Source: Marinitenerispora sediminis (GTDB lineage: Bacteria; Actinomycetota; Actinomycetes; Streptosporangiales; Streptosporangiaceae). Taken from it: a stretch of DNA of 64,000 nt. The stretch covers positions 1 through 64,000 of the forward strand of contig NZ_QEIO01000016.1 in assembly GCF_003336425.1 (NCBI RefSeq). The letters are read 5' to 3'. The translations under genes were made by a program, and so were the position numbers. Below, piece after piece: positions 8,838 to 16,923 of this stretch (within the stretch, counting starts at the first letter, position 1; every line of letters starts with the position of its first letter). The notes under the pieces are model-generated. The model was given only the letters and a program-made list of their open reading frames with translations. It did not search any database and was not told where the DNA came from.

Positions 8838-10352
8838 CTACTCCGTCAGCCAGCGCAGCAGCAGCCGGGTACCGAACCCGGTGCCGCCCTTGGTGAGCTC
8901 CGCGCTCTCGGCCATGGACCGGCCCGGACCGGCGATGTCGAGGTGCGCCCAGGGGACGCCCCCGGTGAACTCCCGCAGGAACAGCGCCGCCTCGGTCGCG
9001 CCGGGGCGGCCGAAGTCGGCGCTGGTGCCGATGTTGGCCAGGTCGGCGACCCTCGACCGCAGCGTCGCCCGGTACTCCTCCACGAGCGGCATGCGCCACA
9101 GCGCTTCGCCGGACCGCTCGCCGGCCGCGACGAGCCGGGCGACCAGCTCGTCGTCGGTGCCGAACAGCGCGCCGATCCCGGTCCCGAGCGCCAGCTTGGC
9201 GGCTCCGGTCAGGGTGGCGACGTCGACGATGACGTCCGGCGCCAGCTCGGCGACGGCGTAGTCCATGGCGTCGGCGAGCACCAGCCGGCCCTCGGCGTCG
9301 GTGTTGAGCACCTCGACCGTGCGGCCGCCGAACGTGGTGATCACGTCCCCGGGGCGCTGCGCACCCCCCGAGAACGCGTTCTCGGCGATGGCCAGCAGCC
9401 CGGTCACGCGCACCGGCGAGCCGAGCTCGGCCAGCGCCGAGAGGACGCCGAGCACGACGGCGGCACCGCTCATGTCGGTCTTCATGAGCTTCATGTTGTC
9501 GTTGGGCTTCAACGACAACCCGCCGGTGTCGAACGTGATGCCCTTGCCCACGAGCACGACGTGCCGCTCCGGGTTCTCCGGCCGGTACTCCACGCGCACC
9601 AGGCGCGGCGGGCGCGCCGATCCGCCGCCGACGGCCAGGATCGCGCCGAACCCGTCGCGCTCCAAGTCGGCCTCGTCCCACACCTCGACGGCCAGGCCGG
9701 CGGCTCCGGCCACCTCCTCGGCACGCGCGGCCAGCCAGGCGGGGTCCTTCTCGGCGGACGGCGTGTTGATGAGGTCCCTCGCGAGCGCGGTGGCGCCCGC
9801 CAGGATCCGGCCGCGGGCGACCGCGGCCTCGTGCCGGCCCGGGTCGTCCGCCACCAGTTCGACCAGCGGGACGGGGCGCGGCCGCTTGGGCTCGGCGGCC
9901 AGGGAGAAGGTGTAGCCGGCGAGCAGCGCCCCCTCGACGAACGCGGTCAGCGCCTCGTCTCCGGCACCGGACCCCGCCGCACCGCCGGCGGGCAGTGCGA
10001 TCGCGGCGCGCTCGCGTCCCCGGGCCGACCGGGCGAACGCCGCCCCGGCCCGCCGCAGGTCACGCGCGCCGAGGTCGCCGACGCCGACGAGGGCGAACCG
10101 CACCAGCCCGCGGCCGAGGTCGACCGGGAACTCGACGGTCTCGCCGGGCCGACCCGCGAATTCGTAGTGCGCGATCAGATCGGGCAGCGGCCCGGGGAGC
10201 CGCGCGGCGAGATCGGCGGGAACGGCTCCCGCTGCGGAGGCGACCGCGGCGGGCTGGTCGGAGGACCCCGCGGCGACGGGAAGCGCGAGCAGATCAGCGG
10301 CGGAGTCGATGAGAGGCCCCGGAACCGGGCGGATCTCCGTAGCGAAGGGCAC
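8838..10352 (-). CDS. pepA: Leucyl aminopeptidase, M17 family
   Basis: Di-manganese or di-zinc aminopeptidase that removes N-terminal residues during protein turnover. The 504-residue protein has a less conserved N-terminal domain (about 1-170). The catalytic domain carries the metal and active-site motifs KGITFDTGGLSLKP, KTDMSGAA and NTDAEGRL, the family signature. Length is typical of hexameric PepA. It starts with GTG at 10352; no strong ribosome binding site is visible, so the message may be leaderless or weakly initiated. It runs convergent to the methyltransferase, and the two share a terminator. Confidence 0.95.
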   Translation of the reverse strand: MPFATEIRPVPGPLIDSAADLLALPVAAGSSDQPAAVASAAGAVPADLAARLPGPLPDLIAHYEFAGRPGETVEFPVDLGRGLVRFALVGVGDLGARDLRRAGAAFARSARGRERAAIALPAGGAAGSGAGDEALTAFVEGALLAGYTFSLAAEPKRPRPVPLVELVADDPGRHEAAVARGRILAGATALARDLINTPSAEKDPAWLAARAEEVAGAAGLAVEVWDEADLERDGFGAILAVGGGSARPPRLVRVEYRPENPERHVVLVGKGITFDTGGLSLKPNDNMKLMKTDMSGAAVVLGVLSALAELGSPVRVTGLLAIAENAFSGGAQRPGDVITTFGGRTVEVLNTDAEGRLVLADAMDYAVAELAPDVIVDVATLTGAAKLALGTGIGALFGTDDELVARLVAAGERSGEALWRMPLVEEYRATLRSRVADLANIGTSADFGRPGATEAALFLREFTGGVPWAHLDIAGPGRSMAESAELTKGGTGFGTRLLLRWLTE

Positions 10353-10495
10353 GAACGCTCACAATCTCGACGTACTTGATGTACTCAGCCTGTCGCGGCC
10401 CGCCGCCGCCTCGGGAAACGGACGACCGCCGAGCGGATGGGGATTCCCCGCCGGCAGCGACCTGGGCGTCCTCGGGTGGAACGGCGGCCCGAAGG

Positions 10496-10663
10496 TCAGC
10501 CGACCACGCCGTTCAGCGCCGCGGCCAGCTCCGTCGCCTCTTCGGCCGACAGCTCGACGACAAGGCGCCCGCCGCCCTCCAGCGGGACTCGCATGATGAT
10601 GCCGCGACCCTCCTTGGTGACCTCCATCGGACCATCACCGGTCCTCGGCTTCATCGCCGCCAT
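10496..10663 (-). CDS. DUF3117 small protein
   Basis: A 55-residue protein beginning MAAMKPRTGDGPMEVTKEGR, a near-invariant actinobacterial family of unknown function. The middle holds an amphipathic beta-rich segment (RGIIMRVPLEGGGRLVVEL) and the protein ends in a short helix. An AAAGGGG ribosome site precedes the ATG. The gene is single, between pepA (same strand) and a divergent enoyl-CoA hydratase. Conservation and size suggest a structural or regulatory accessory to central machinery, but nothing in the sequence shows the role. Confidence 0.93.
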   Translation of the reverse strand: MAAMKPRTGDGPMEVTKEGRGIIMRVPLEGGGRLVVELSAEEATELAAALNGVVG

Positions 10664-10770
10664 GCCTTATCCCCTTTCGTAGGAAGAGCTCGCGTGAATG
10701 GGCCGGTCGACCGGCGTGCCGGCTCGCCTCCGGCGAGCCCCGCCGGGTCCTGGGCCGCATCCGCGTGACG

Positions 10771-10814
10771 CAGTGATCGAATCACTGGTCTGTCATTATC
10801 TCGGTTTTCAGACC
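10771..10814. promoter_or_regulatory. Two inverted repeats and promoter elements in a divergent gap
   Basis: The 279-base gap between the DUF3117 gene and the enoyl-CoA hydratase gene is AT-richer than its surroundings. It contains CAGTGAT/ATCACTG (10771-10787) and GGTCTG/CAGACC (10787-10792 and 10809-10814). On the minus strand a GATAAT at 10800-10795 is a good -10 box for the DUF3117 gene and lies inside the second repeat. A repressor site is plausible but unproven. Confidence 0.35.
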
Positions 10815-10942
10815 GGATTGGGAACGATCGAGCGGTCCCCGGAGCATCGGGCCCAAAGATTCTGAACAGTTAAGGTTATAGCCGCGGCGCCGGACGGCCG
10901 CCCGCCCGGGCCGAGCCGATCGACCATGAACAGGGGATTCCC

Positions 10943-11734
10943 GTGCCCGAGTCAGACAGCGTCGTCTACGAGATCTCCGACGGCGTCGCGACGATCACTC
11001 TGAATCGCCCCGACTCCATGAACTCGCTGACGGTCGAGGCCAAGGAGGCGCTGCTCGCCGCGGTGGAGCGCGCCAAGAGCGACCGCGAGGCGCGGGCGGT
11101 GCTGCTCACCGGCAACGGCAAGGCGTTCTGCGCCGGGCAGGACCTGCGCGAGCACGCGGCCTCGCTGGGCGAGGGGCAGGGTCTCGGCGACACCGTCCGC
11201 AAGCACTACAACCCGATCGTGCTGGCGCTGGCCCGCATGCCCAAGCCGGTCGTCGCCGCGGTCAACGGTGTGGCGGCCGGCGCGGGCGCGTCGATCGCGT
11301 TCGCGTGCGACCTGCGCGTGGCCTCGGACCGGGCGTCGTTCGTGATGGCGTTCGCCAACGTCGGGCTGGGATCGGACTCCGGCGCCTCGTGGACGCTGCC
11401 GCGCCTGGTGGGCCACGCGCGCGCCGCGGAGCTGCTGCTGCTGGCCGAACCGGTGCCGGCGCGGCGCGCGCTGGAGATCGGGCTGGTCACGAAGGTGGTA
11501 CCGGCGGACGAGCTGGCCGCGTCCGCCCGCGAACTGGCGCTGCGGCTGGCCAACGGCCCCACGGTGGCCTACGCCGCGATCAAGGCCGAACTGACCTTCG
11601 GCTCCGGCCTGGACCTGCAGAACGCCCTGGAGATGGAGGCCAGCCTCCAGGAGCAGTGCGCCGAGACCGCCGACCACCTCAACGCGACGCTGTCGTTCGT
11701 GAACAAGACCACGCCGGTCTTCGAGGGGCGCTGA
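10943..11734 (+). CDS. Enoyl-CoA hydratase/isomerase family protein
   Basis: Crotonase-fold enzyme acting on acyl-CoA thioesters, probably a 2-enoyl-CoA hydratase or isomerase in fatty-acid or aromatic catabolism. The 263 residues include the oxyanion-hole segments GKAFCAGQDLRE (about 57-68) and AAVNGVAAGAGASIAFACD (about 96-114). The later segment NVGLGSDSGASWTLPRLVG has aspartate in place of the glutamates that catalyse classical hydration. That favours an isomerase-like activity (PaaG-type) over a standard hydratase. GTG start with a GGGG-containing ribosome site. It stands alone and faces the kinase gene. Confidence 0.87.
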   Translation: MPESDSVVYEISDGVATITLNRPDSMNSLTVEAKEALLAAVERAKSDREARAVLLTGNGKAFCAGQDLREHAASLGEGQGLGDTVRKHYNPIVLALARMPKPVVAAVNGVAAGAGASIAFACDLRVASDRASFVMAFANVGLGSDSGASWTLPRLVGHARAAELLLLAEPVPARRALEIGLVTKVVPADELAASARELALRLANGPTVAYAAIKAELTFGSGLDLQNALEMEASLQEQCAETADHLNATLSFVNKTTPVFEGR

Positions 11735-11783
11735 CCCGCGGCCGGAACCGGCCGCCGGTGTCGGCCGGTTCCGGCCGCGGGTC
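11733..11783. terminator. Perfect 21-bp bidirectional terminator hairpin
   Basis: Arms 11733-11753 and 11763-11783 are perfectly complementary over 21 bp with a 9-base loop. The stop codons of both flanking convergent genes lie in the arms, so one hairpin probably ends both transcripts. Confidence 0.75.
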
Positions 11784-13257
11784 AGGCGCTCACCTGGTTG
11801 AGCAGCAGGACGACGAGGACGACGCCCACCAGCGCCACCAGCAGCACGCCGCCGAGCACCCCGGCCAGCAGCAGCATGTTGACGCCCGCCGGCCCGCCCT
11901 CCGGCGGCGGGGCCGGGAGCGGCGGACGGACGGGCGGAGCGGCCGGCGGGTAGCCGCCGGGCGGCCCGGCCTGCGGCCACACCGGGCCCGCCGCTGCCTG
12001 CGTCGGACCGGTCGGCGGTCCCACCGGTCCGGTGGGACCGGCCGGTCCGGCCGGGCGCGGCGCGAGATAGGGCGGCCCCGGGATACGCGGCCGCGCGGCG
12101 CCGCCGGAATCCGGTCCGCCGCCGACGAACGCGCCGCTCGGACCGGAACTGATGCGCACGTTCGACCCGAACCCGCCGAACGGCGGGGTCCGCGGCCCCG
12201 TCGCCGGTGTCTGCGGTCCGGAGAGGGGGCCGGGCGGCGGCCCCTGCTGGGCGGCGCGGCCAGGAGCGGTTCCGGCGTCCGCCACGGGGCTCGGCGGCGG
12301 TTCCACGGGAGCCCGGTGCGCACCGGGCCGCCCGGGCGCGGCCGACTCACCGGTGCGTCCTCCCGCCGCGGCGATCGCACCGGCCCGCAGCGTCTGGGGC
12401 GCCAGTTCGGCGACGCCGGCACCGGAGCCGGCGGGCGCGGCCGCGCCCCCGGCGACGCCGAGCACCCGCAGCAGCGTCTCGGCCGCGCCCGGCCGCAGGG
12501 CCGCGTCCTTGGCGAGGCAGCGCTCGACGATCTCGCGCAGGGGGCCGTCGAGCTCGCCCAGCTCGGGAGGCTCGTTGATCACCCGGTGCACCACGGCACG
12601 CAGCGACCCGTGCCCGAACGGGCCGCTCCCGGTGGCCGCGTGGACCATGGTCGCCCCCCAGGCGAACATGTCCACGGCCGGACCGAGCGGTCCGCCGGTG
12701 ATCTGCTCGGGGGCCATGTAGGAGGGGGTACCGGCGATGCTGCTGGTCAGGATGGCGGTGCCCTCCAGGACCCGCGCGATCCCGAAGTCGATCACCCGGG
12801 GGCCGTCCGCTCCCATGAGCACGTTGGCCGGTTTGAAGTCGCGGTGCACGATCCCGGCCTGGTGGATGGCCGCGAGTGCGGTGACGGTGCCCACCGCGAG
12901 CCGCTCCAGCGCGGCGCCGCGCAGCGGGCCGTCGCCGCGCACCAGGTCCTTGAGGGAGGGGCCCTCGATGTACTCACTGACGACGTAGGGCGGGTCGGCG
13001 TCGATGTCGGCGTCCAGCACCTGGGCCGTGCAGAACCGGGCCACGCGGCGGGCGGTGCCGACCTCGTCGGCGAGCTGCCGGCGCAGTCCCGTCTGGTCGA
13101 GGGCGTCGGCGTGCAGCATCTTCACCGCGACCCGGGCGCCGTCGGGGGCCGTTCCGAGGTAGACCACCCCCTGGCCGCCGCGGCCGAGCCGCCCGGTGAG
13201 CTGGTAGTCCCCGACCTGACGCGGGTCCTCGTCGTTCAGTGGCCCGATGCCGGCCAT
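11782..13257 (-). CDS. Membrane Ser/Thr protein kinase, Hanks type
   Basis: Transmembrane signalling kinase of 491 residues. The cytoplasmic kinase domain (about 15-275) has the glycine loop GRLGRGGQGVVYLG, the lysine in VAVKML, the catalytic loop HRDFKPANVL and the magnesium motif DFGIAR. A Pro/Gly-rich linker of about 180 residues follows, then a C-terminal transmembrane helix at about 458-485 and only a few residues outside. It therefore lacks a PASTA or other sensor domain. A GGAGG ribosome site lies 5 bases from the ATG. The gene upstream on the same strand encodes a single-pass membrane protein whose external domain could be a partner. Confidence 0.93.
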   Translation of the reverse strand: MAGIGPLNDEDPRQVGDYQLTGRLGRGGQGVVYLGTAPDGARVAVKMLHADALDQTGLRRQLADEVGTARRVARFCTAQVLDADIDADPPYVVSEYIEGPSLKDLVRGDGPLRGAALERLAVGTVTALAAIHQAGIVHRDFKPANVLMGADGPRVIDFGIARVLEGTAILTSSIAGTPSYMAPEQITGGPLGPAVDMFAWGATMVHAATGSGPFGHGSLRAVVHRVINEPPELGELDGPLREIVERCLAKDAALRPGAAETLLRVLGVAGGAAAPAGSGAGVAELAPQTLRAGAIAAAGGRTGESAAPGRPGAHRAPVEPPPSPVADAGTAPGRAAQQGPPPGPLSGPQTPATGPRTPPFGGFGSNVRISSGPSGAFVGGGPDSGGAARPRIPGPPYLAPRPAGPAGPTGPVGPPTGPTQAAAGPVWPQAGPPGGYPPAAPPVRPPLPAPPPEGGPAGVNMLLLAGVLGGVLLVALVGVVLVVLLLNQVSA

Positions 13258-13398
13258 AGCACCTCCCCCGCACGGCGCACGGCTGCGCGCACCTCACGAG
13301 CCGACCCTAACCCCCCGAGGTGGTGGACCGAACGACCCCGCCGCCCCGGCCCGCCGGAGGGCGGGACGGCGACGCGGGCGCCGGCACCAGCGTCAGCG

Positions 13399-13980
13399 TC
13401 AGCGCAGTGTGCCCGTGGAGGTCATGGGCGTGCCGTCGTGGGAGACGGCCTCCCAGCGGGCCTGGAGGGTGCCGGCGCGCACACCGGGCTCCAGGATCAG
13501 CTCGACCTCGTCGATGCAGCGCTGGTCGGGGTCGTAGGTCTCCACGTAGTCGAACGAGAGGCGGTCCTCGGCGCGCTCGGTGAGGGTGAGGCTGCCGCGG
13601 CAGTTGAGGGTGAACCACTCCGCGCTGCCGTGCTCGGAGCCCGCCGTGAGCTTGACGGTCGCGCCCCAGTCCACGACGTGCGCGCCGGACTCGTCCGTCT
13701 GCGCCATCTCGCCGCTCCAGCTGCCAGCGAAGGACTCGGGGACGCCGGTTCCGTCGTCGGCGCCGGCCGAGGGGCGCAGCAGCAGCCAGGCCGCGACGCC
13801 GCCGACCAGCACCACCGCGACCACCGCGGCGGCGGCCGCCAGGAGCGTCCGGCGCCGGCGGCCGCTGTGCCGCGCCGACCTGGGCGGCGGCCACAGGGAC
13901 ATCTGGCGGATCGGCGAGGGGGGCTCGATCCCGGCACGCTCCGACTCCGGCCGCTCTGGTCGTGTCGGCACGGAACTCAC
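13399..13980 (-). CDS. Single-pass membrane protein with extracytoplasmic beta-rich domain
   Basis: The 193-residue protein has a cytoplasmic Pro/Arg-rich N-terminus, one transmembrane helix at about 45-69 and an external domain of about 120 residues. The domain starts with FAGSWSGEMAQ and ends at the C-terminus. The F-x-G-x-W-x-G pattern resembles domains that I recall attached to some actinobacterial Ser/Thr kinases, so it may be a sensor for the adjacent kinase; this is inference. Two cysteines (in LNCRG and QRCID) could form a disulfide. The GTG start has no clear ribosome site of its own. It overlaps the stop of a 19-codon upstream ORF that does. Confidence 0.7.
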   Translation of the reverse strand: MSSVPTRPERPESERAGIEPPSPIRQMSLWPPPRSARHSGRRRRTLLAAAAAVVAVVLVGGVAAWLLLRPSAGADDGTGVPESFAGSWSGEMAQTDESGAHVVDWGATVKLTAGSEHGSAEWFTLNCRGSLTLTERAEDRLSFDYVETYDPDQRCIDEVELILEPGVRAGTLQARWEAVSHDGTPMTSTGTLR

Positions 13981-14036
13981 CGAGGGCCCGTGGTCGGGCG
14001 GGAGCGGCCCAGGCGGGGATGGGACGTACAGATCAT
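13977..14036 (-). CDS. Candidate 19-residue leader peptide
   Basis: A short ORF encoding MICTSHPRLGRSRPTTGPR. It starts at an ATG exactly 5 bases after a consensus GGAGG and ends in a TGA that overlaps the GTG of the downstream membrane-protein gene. The overlap implies translational coupling, because the downstream gene lacks its own ribosome site. It is rich in Arg, Pro and Thr. It could be a regulatory leader, or a frameshift could have separated it from the main gene. Confidence 0.45.
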   Translation of the reverse strand: MICTSHPRLGRSRPTTGPR

Positions 14037-14049
14037 CGCTTCCTCCAAG

Positions 14050-14075
14050 GCGGGCGGGTTCGTCGACCCGCCCGC
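14050..14075 (-). promoter_or_regulatory. Hairpin just upstream of the leader ORF
   Basis: Arms of 10 bp (14050-14059 and 14066-14075) with a 6-base loop form a strong GC hairpin 4 bases before the GGAGG of the leader ORF. A TATTCT at about 14090-14095 on the minus strand may be the -10 box. The arrangement resembles an attenuator or translation-control element. Confidence 0.35.
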
Positions 14076-14338
14076 GGGTACAGCGAACGAGAATAAGCCA
14101 CCCGAACGTCCACTCTCAGGACAACCGGAGTGACGAACGCCACACACTCCGGCGCCGTGAGGACGGCCACGCCGGCCGGCGGAGGCCCGACCGCGGGCGG
14201 CGCGGCGGATCGGGGCCGCCCGGAGGCAGCCTGCGGCGCCCGGGTGGAGAGGTACGTCACTGGCCGCGCGGCGGTGCACGCCCGTCACGTCACGTCAACC
14301 GTCCCGCGCCGGTCCCCAGTGGAGCGGGGCCAGCGGCG

Positions 14339-14806
14339 TCACGCCCCGTCACCCGCGAGGCGCCCCAGCTTGCGGAGCGACCGGCGGAAGGCCGGCTCCA
14401 CCGCGGCCCGGACCACCGGCCAGGCCAGCCGTCCGAGCGGGCCGAACGGGGGGTCGATCCACTCCGTCCAGGTGACCCGGCTGCGGCCATCGGGGAGGGG
14501 GGCCACGTCGAAGCGCCCCCGTCCCCGGACGACCCGGCCGAGGTGGCGCACCTCGCAGTGGCCGGCGGAGTCGCGCGTCGCCGGCCGCCAGGCGGTGATC
14601 TCCATCGGATCGGCGAAGCCCACCCGGCCGATCCCGGTGACCGCCTCGACGACGGCCCCCGGCCCCTGGCCCCCGCGGGCCCGGGTGAGCAGCATCCAGC
14701 GGTCGTGCCGGTCCCAGTCGACCAGCAGGCGCCACACCTGGTCGGCGGGCGCGGGGCACGGCTCCGTGACGGCGATCCGGCACGGAGCGCACCGCGGCCG
14801 CGTCAC
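14339..14806 (-). CDS. SRPBCC (START-like) family protein
   Basis: A 155-residue protein of the polyketide cyclase/dehydrase-like SRPBCC fold, which forms a deep hydrophobic pocket for lipid-like ligands. The N-terminal strand-helix (VTEPCPAPADQVWRLLVDWDRHDRW) and the central TWTEWIDPP segment are typical. No catalytic residue is evident. The N-terminal CAPC is unusual and might be a metal or disulfide site. GTG start in a 4-base overlap with the stop of the DivIVA-domain gene, so the pair is co-translated. In related genomes similar proteins accompany this DivIVA-like gene; the ligand is unknown. Confidence 0.78.
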   Translation of the reverse strand: MTRPRCAPCRIAVTEPCPAPADQVWRLLVDWDRHDRWMLLTRARGGQGPGAVVEAVTGIGRVGFADPMEITAWRPATRDSAGHCEVRHLGRVVRGRGRFDVAPLPDGRSRVTWTEWIDPPFGPLGRLAWPVVRAAVEPAFRRSLRKLGRLAGDGA

Positions 14807-15303
14807 CCGCTCCCCGGGCCGTCGTCCGCCGCGCGCGGTTCGCGGCCGGGCCGGCCGCCGGCGGGCACGGAGCGCTCACCGAACGCCGGATCGTCGATCA
14901 CGCTCTCCGGCCGGGTACGCTCCTCCGGCTCCTCGGCATCGGCGGGCTCGACCGGCTCGCCGTCGGGCGAGCGCGGGTACCACAGCCCGGGCTCGGTGTC
15001 AGCGCGCGACTCCGCGAGCCGGTGCTCCAGTTCGGCGATGCGCTCGTCGCGCTCGCGCAGCGCGGCGGCCACTCGGCGCAGCACCTCGTCAACGGCGCGC
15101 ACGTGGTAGCCCCACAGCGCCAGCGGGAGCTCGATCCGGGAGACGTCCATGCCGGTCACGGGCCGGTCGGCGGGAAGGTCGAGCGGAGGGTGGTCCGCCG
15201 CGAAACGCGCCAACTGGCCGCCGCGCCCCATGACCGCGAACGCCACACCGGCCAGCACGGCGACGGCGGCCAGGGCGGTCAGGATCAGGATGGCTTGGTT
15301 CAC
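14803..15303 (-). CDS. Membrane-anchored DivIVA-domain protein
   Basis: A 166-residue protein with an N-terminal transmembrane helix (about 4-26), then a short DivIVA-type segment (LWGYHVRAVDEVLRRVAAAL, near 60-80). A short coiled coil (RERDERIAELEHRL) and an acidic disordered tail follow. The GYHVRAVDEVL motif matches the membrane-binding/hinge region of DivIVA-like proteins. It corresponds in position and architecture to the Rv1209 type of mycobacteria, found between folP2 and tagA. A role in envelope or polar organisation is inferred. GTG start at 15303; overlaps the SRPBCC gene. Confidence 0.78.
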   Translation of the reverse strand: MNQAILILTALAAVAVLAGVAFAVMGRGGQLARFAADHPPLDLPADRPVTGMDVSRIELPLALWGYHVRAVDEVLRRVAAALRERDERIAELEHRLAESRADTEPGLWYPRSPDGEPVEPADAEEPEERTRPESVIDDPAFGERSVPAGGRPGREPRAADDGPGSG

Positions 15304-15407
15304 GCCTCGATCGTGCCATACCGGGCGGGGCGCGACGCGGCCCGCGCACGCACGGTCACCGGCCGGCACCGGCCGGCGCGGCCGCCGTCCGTGCGAGACT
15401 CGGAAGC

Positions 15408-15728
15408 GTGCGCGACGACGAGCCCTCCCACCTGCTGGCACCTGACGCGGCAGCCCCGGACGGCGTGGTCGACGCCGGCGACCGGCCGTCGGCCGAACGG
15501 GTCCGCGCCCTCGTCGGGGAGGGCCGCCCGGTGCTGGTGCGCTGCCGCCCCCGGCCGGACCCGGCCGCCGATGCGGCAGAGACCGTCGCGCTGGTCGCCG
15601 TCTACGCCTGGCTCGGCGTGCGCTACTTCGCCACCGGCCACCCCCGGCAGGTGCGCCAGGCACTGGACATGGTGGCGTCCGTCCAGGGCCACCGCCCGCC
15701 GGCGGTCGCCCGCCGCGGCCTGGCCTGA
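15408..15728 (+). CDS. Small protein resembling the C-terminal end of FolP (dihydropteroate synthase)
   Basis: A 106-residue protein. Its second half (VAVYAWLGVRYFATGHPRQ to the end) resembles the last barrel strand and helix of FolP2-type dihydropteroate synthases (RV-x-ATRQALDMVASI-like). The catalytic pterin and sulfonamide-site motifs are absent. It diverges from the DivIVA-domain gene, as folP2 neighbours the equivalent gene in mycobacteria. It is therefore either a relic of folP2 or a small regulatory paralogue. GTG start. The N-terminal 45 residues match nothing I recognise. The coding assignment is fairly secure; the FolP link is inference. Confidence 0.6.
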   Translation: MRDDEPSHLLAPDAAAPDGVVDAGDRPSAERVRALVGEGRPVLVRCRPRPDPAADAAETVALVAVYAWLGVRYFATGHPRQVRQALDMVASVQGHRPPAVARRGLA

Positions 15729-15905
15729 CGCCGCGCCGGCCTGACCGCGGCCCCGCGGCCCCGGGACGGCGCAGCGCGCAGGTCCAGGCAGCCGCGGAGC
15801 GCGCTCCGAAGAGCGGCCGGGGGCGGTCCGCGGTACTGGTCCGCGGCCCCTGGCCCCCTTCCCCCCATGGGCGAAATCCGCTTCGGTGAACCCCCGTCAA
15901 CGTTC

Positions 15906-15911
15906 TAGGCT
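15906..15911 (+). promoter_or_regulatory. Leaderless -10 box
   Basis: TAGGCT ends 7 bases before the ATG at 15919 and no ribosome site is present, the pattern of leaderless actinobacterial mRNAs. Confidence 0.5.
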
Positions 15912-15918
15912 CGTCGCC

Positions 15919-16689
15919 ATGAACGCGCCACTGCCGCCGCACATCGCCGAACTCGCCGACCAACTCGCCGCGCTGCCCGGTGCGGTGGCCGTCGTACTCG
16001 GCGGCTCCCGGGCCGCCGGGACGCACCGGCCCGACAGCGACTGGGACCTCGGCGTGTACTACCGCGCGTCCGAGCGCGCGGTGGATCCCGAGGACCTCCG
16101 GCGGCTCGGCCGTCCGGGGTACGTGTCGGCGCTCGGTGAGTGGGGGCCGATCGTGCACGGCGGCGGGTGGCTCTCCGTGGACGGCACCCCGGTGGACGTG
16201 CTGTTCCGCGACCTCGACCGGATCGAGCGGTGGGCGGCCGACGCCGAGCGCGGGGATTTCGAGGTGCTGACGCAGACGGGCTACGTGGTCGGGGCGCCGA
16301 CCTACCTGCCTGTCGGTGAGCTCGCACTCGGCCGGCCCATCTCAGGGAGCGTGCCGCGCCCGGAGTTCTCCGAGGCACTCGCGGCGGCGGCCGCGGAGTA
16401 CTGGGCCGGGCGGGCCGGGGTCTCGCTGATGTTCGCCGGGACGCACGCCGACGCCGGGGACCCGGTCTGCTGCGCGGGCATGCTCGTGGACGCGGTGCTC
16501 AGCGCGGCGCACTCCCGGCTCGCGGCGCGCCGGGAGTGGGTGCTCAACGAGAAGCGCCTCGTCGAGCGCGCCGGCCTGCTCGACACCCGGCAACTGCTCG
16601 CGCACCCGGGCGGCGGCCGGGCCGCGCTCCGGGAGACCGTAGCCGCCGTCAGCACGAGCCTCGGGATCACCCCGCCCACCCCCCGCTGA
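15919..16689 (+). CDS. Nucleotidyltransferase-domain protein (MNT/aminoglycoside NTase-like)
   Basis: A 256-residue protein. Its N-terminal nucleotidyltransferase core has the signature GGSRAAGTHRPDSDWDLGVYY (about 30-50): G-S followed by the D-x-D metal pair. A further acidic strand (PVDVLFRD) supplies the third carboxylate. The helical C-terminal half resembles the substrate domain of small-molecule nucleotidyltransferases. The substrate may be an antibiotic such as an aminoglycoside or lincosamide, or an endogenous molecule; nothing decides this. ATG at 15919 chosen because of the -10 box 7 bases upstream; the ATG 11 codons earlier would lie upstream of that promoter. Confidence 0.75.
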   Translation: MNAPLPPHIAELADQLAALPGAVAVVLGGSRAAGTHRPDSDWDLGVYYRASERAVDPEDLRRLGRPGYVSALGEWGPIVHGGGWLSVDGTPVDVLFRDLDRIERWAADAERGDFEVLTQTGYVVGAPTYLPVGELALGRPISGSVPRPEFSEALAAAAAEYWAGRAGVSLMFAGTHADAGDPVCCAGMLVDAVLSAAHSRLAARREWVLNEKRLVERAGLLDTRQLLAHPGGGRAALRETVAAVSTSLGITPPTPR

Positions 16690-16923
16690 ACGGCGACCGC
16701 GCCGGAGGCCGAGGTCTCCTGAGACCGGCGGCCTTCCGGACGCGGAGCTCCTGGGGCACCGCGTGTCGCCAGGACGTCCGCGCGGCGTCCCCCGCACCTG
16801 GGGCGGAGACGGCGGTGTCCTCGCGGGCGGTGCGACGGCCGGCCCGGCGGCAGCACGCCGGCCAGGCGCGGTCAGCGGCCCGGCGGTGGCGCGGCCGGCA
16901 GGCGGGCGGCCGACCGTCGGGCC

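Noticed and set aside
11305-14133. A 942-codon plus-strand frame across the kinase region
   Set aside because: It runs through the enoyl-CoA hydratase gene, a terminator and three minus-strand genes, and its translation has no family features.
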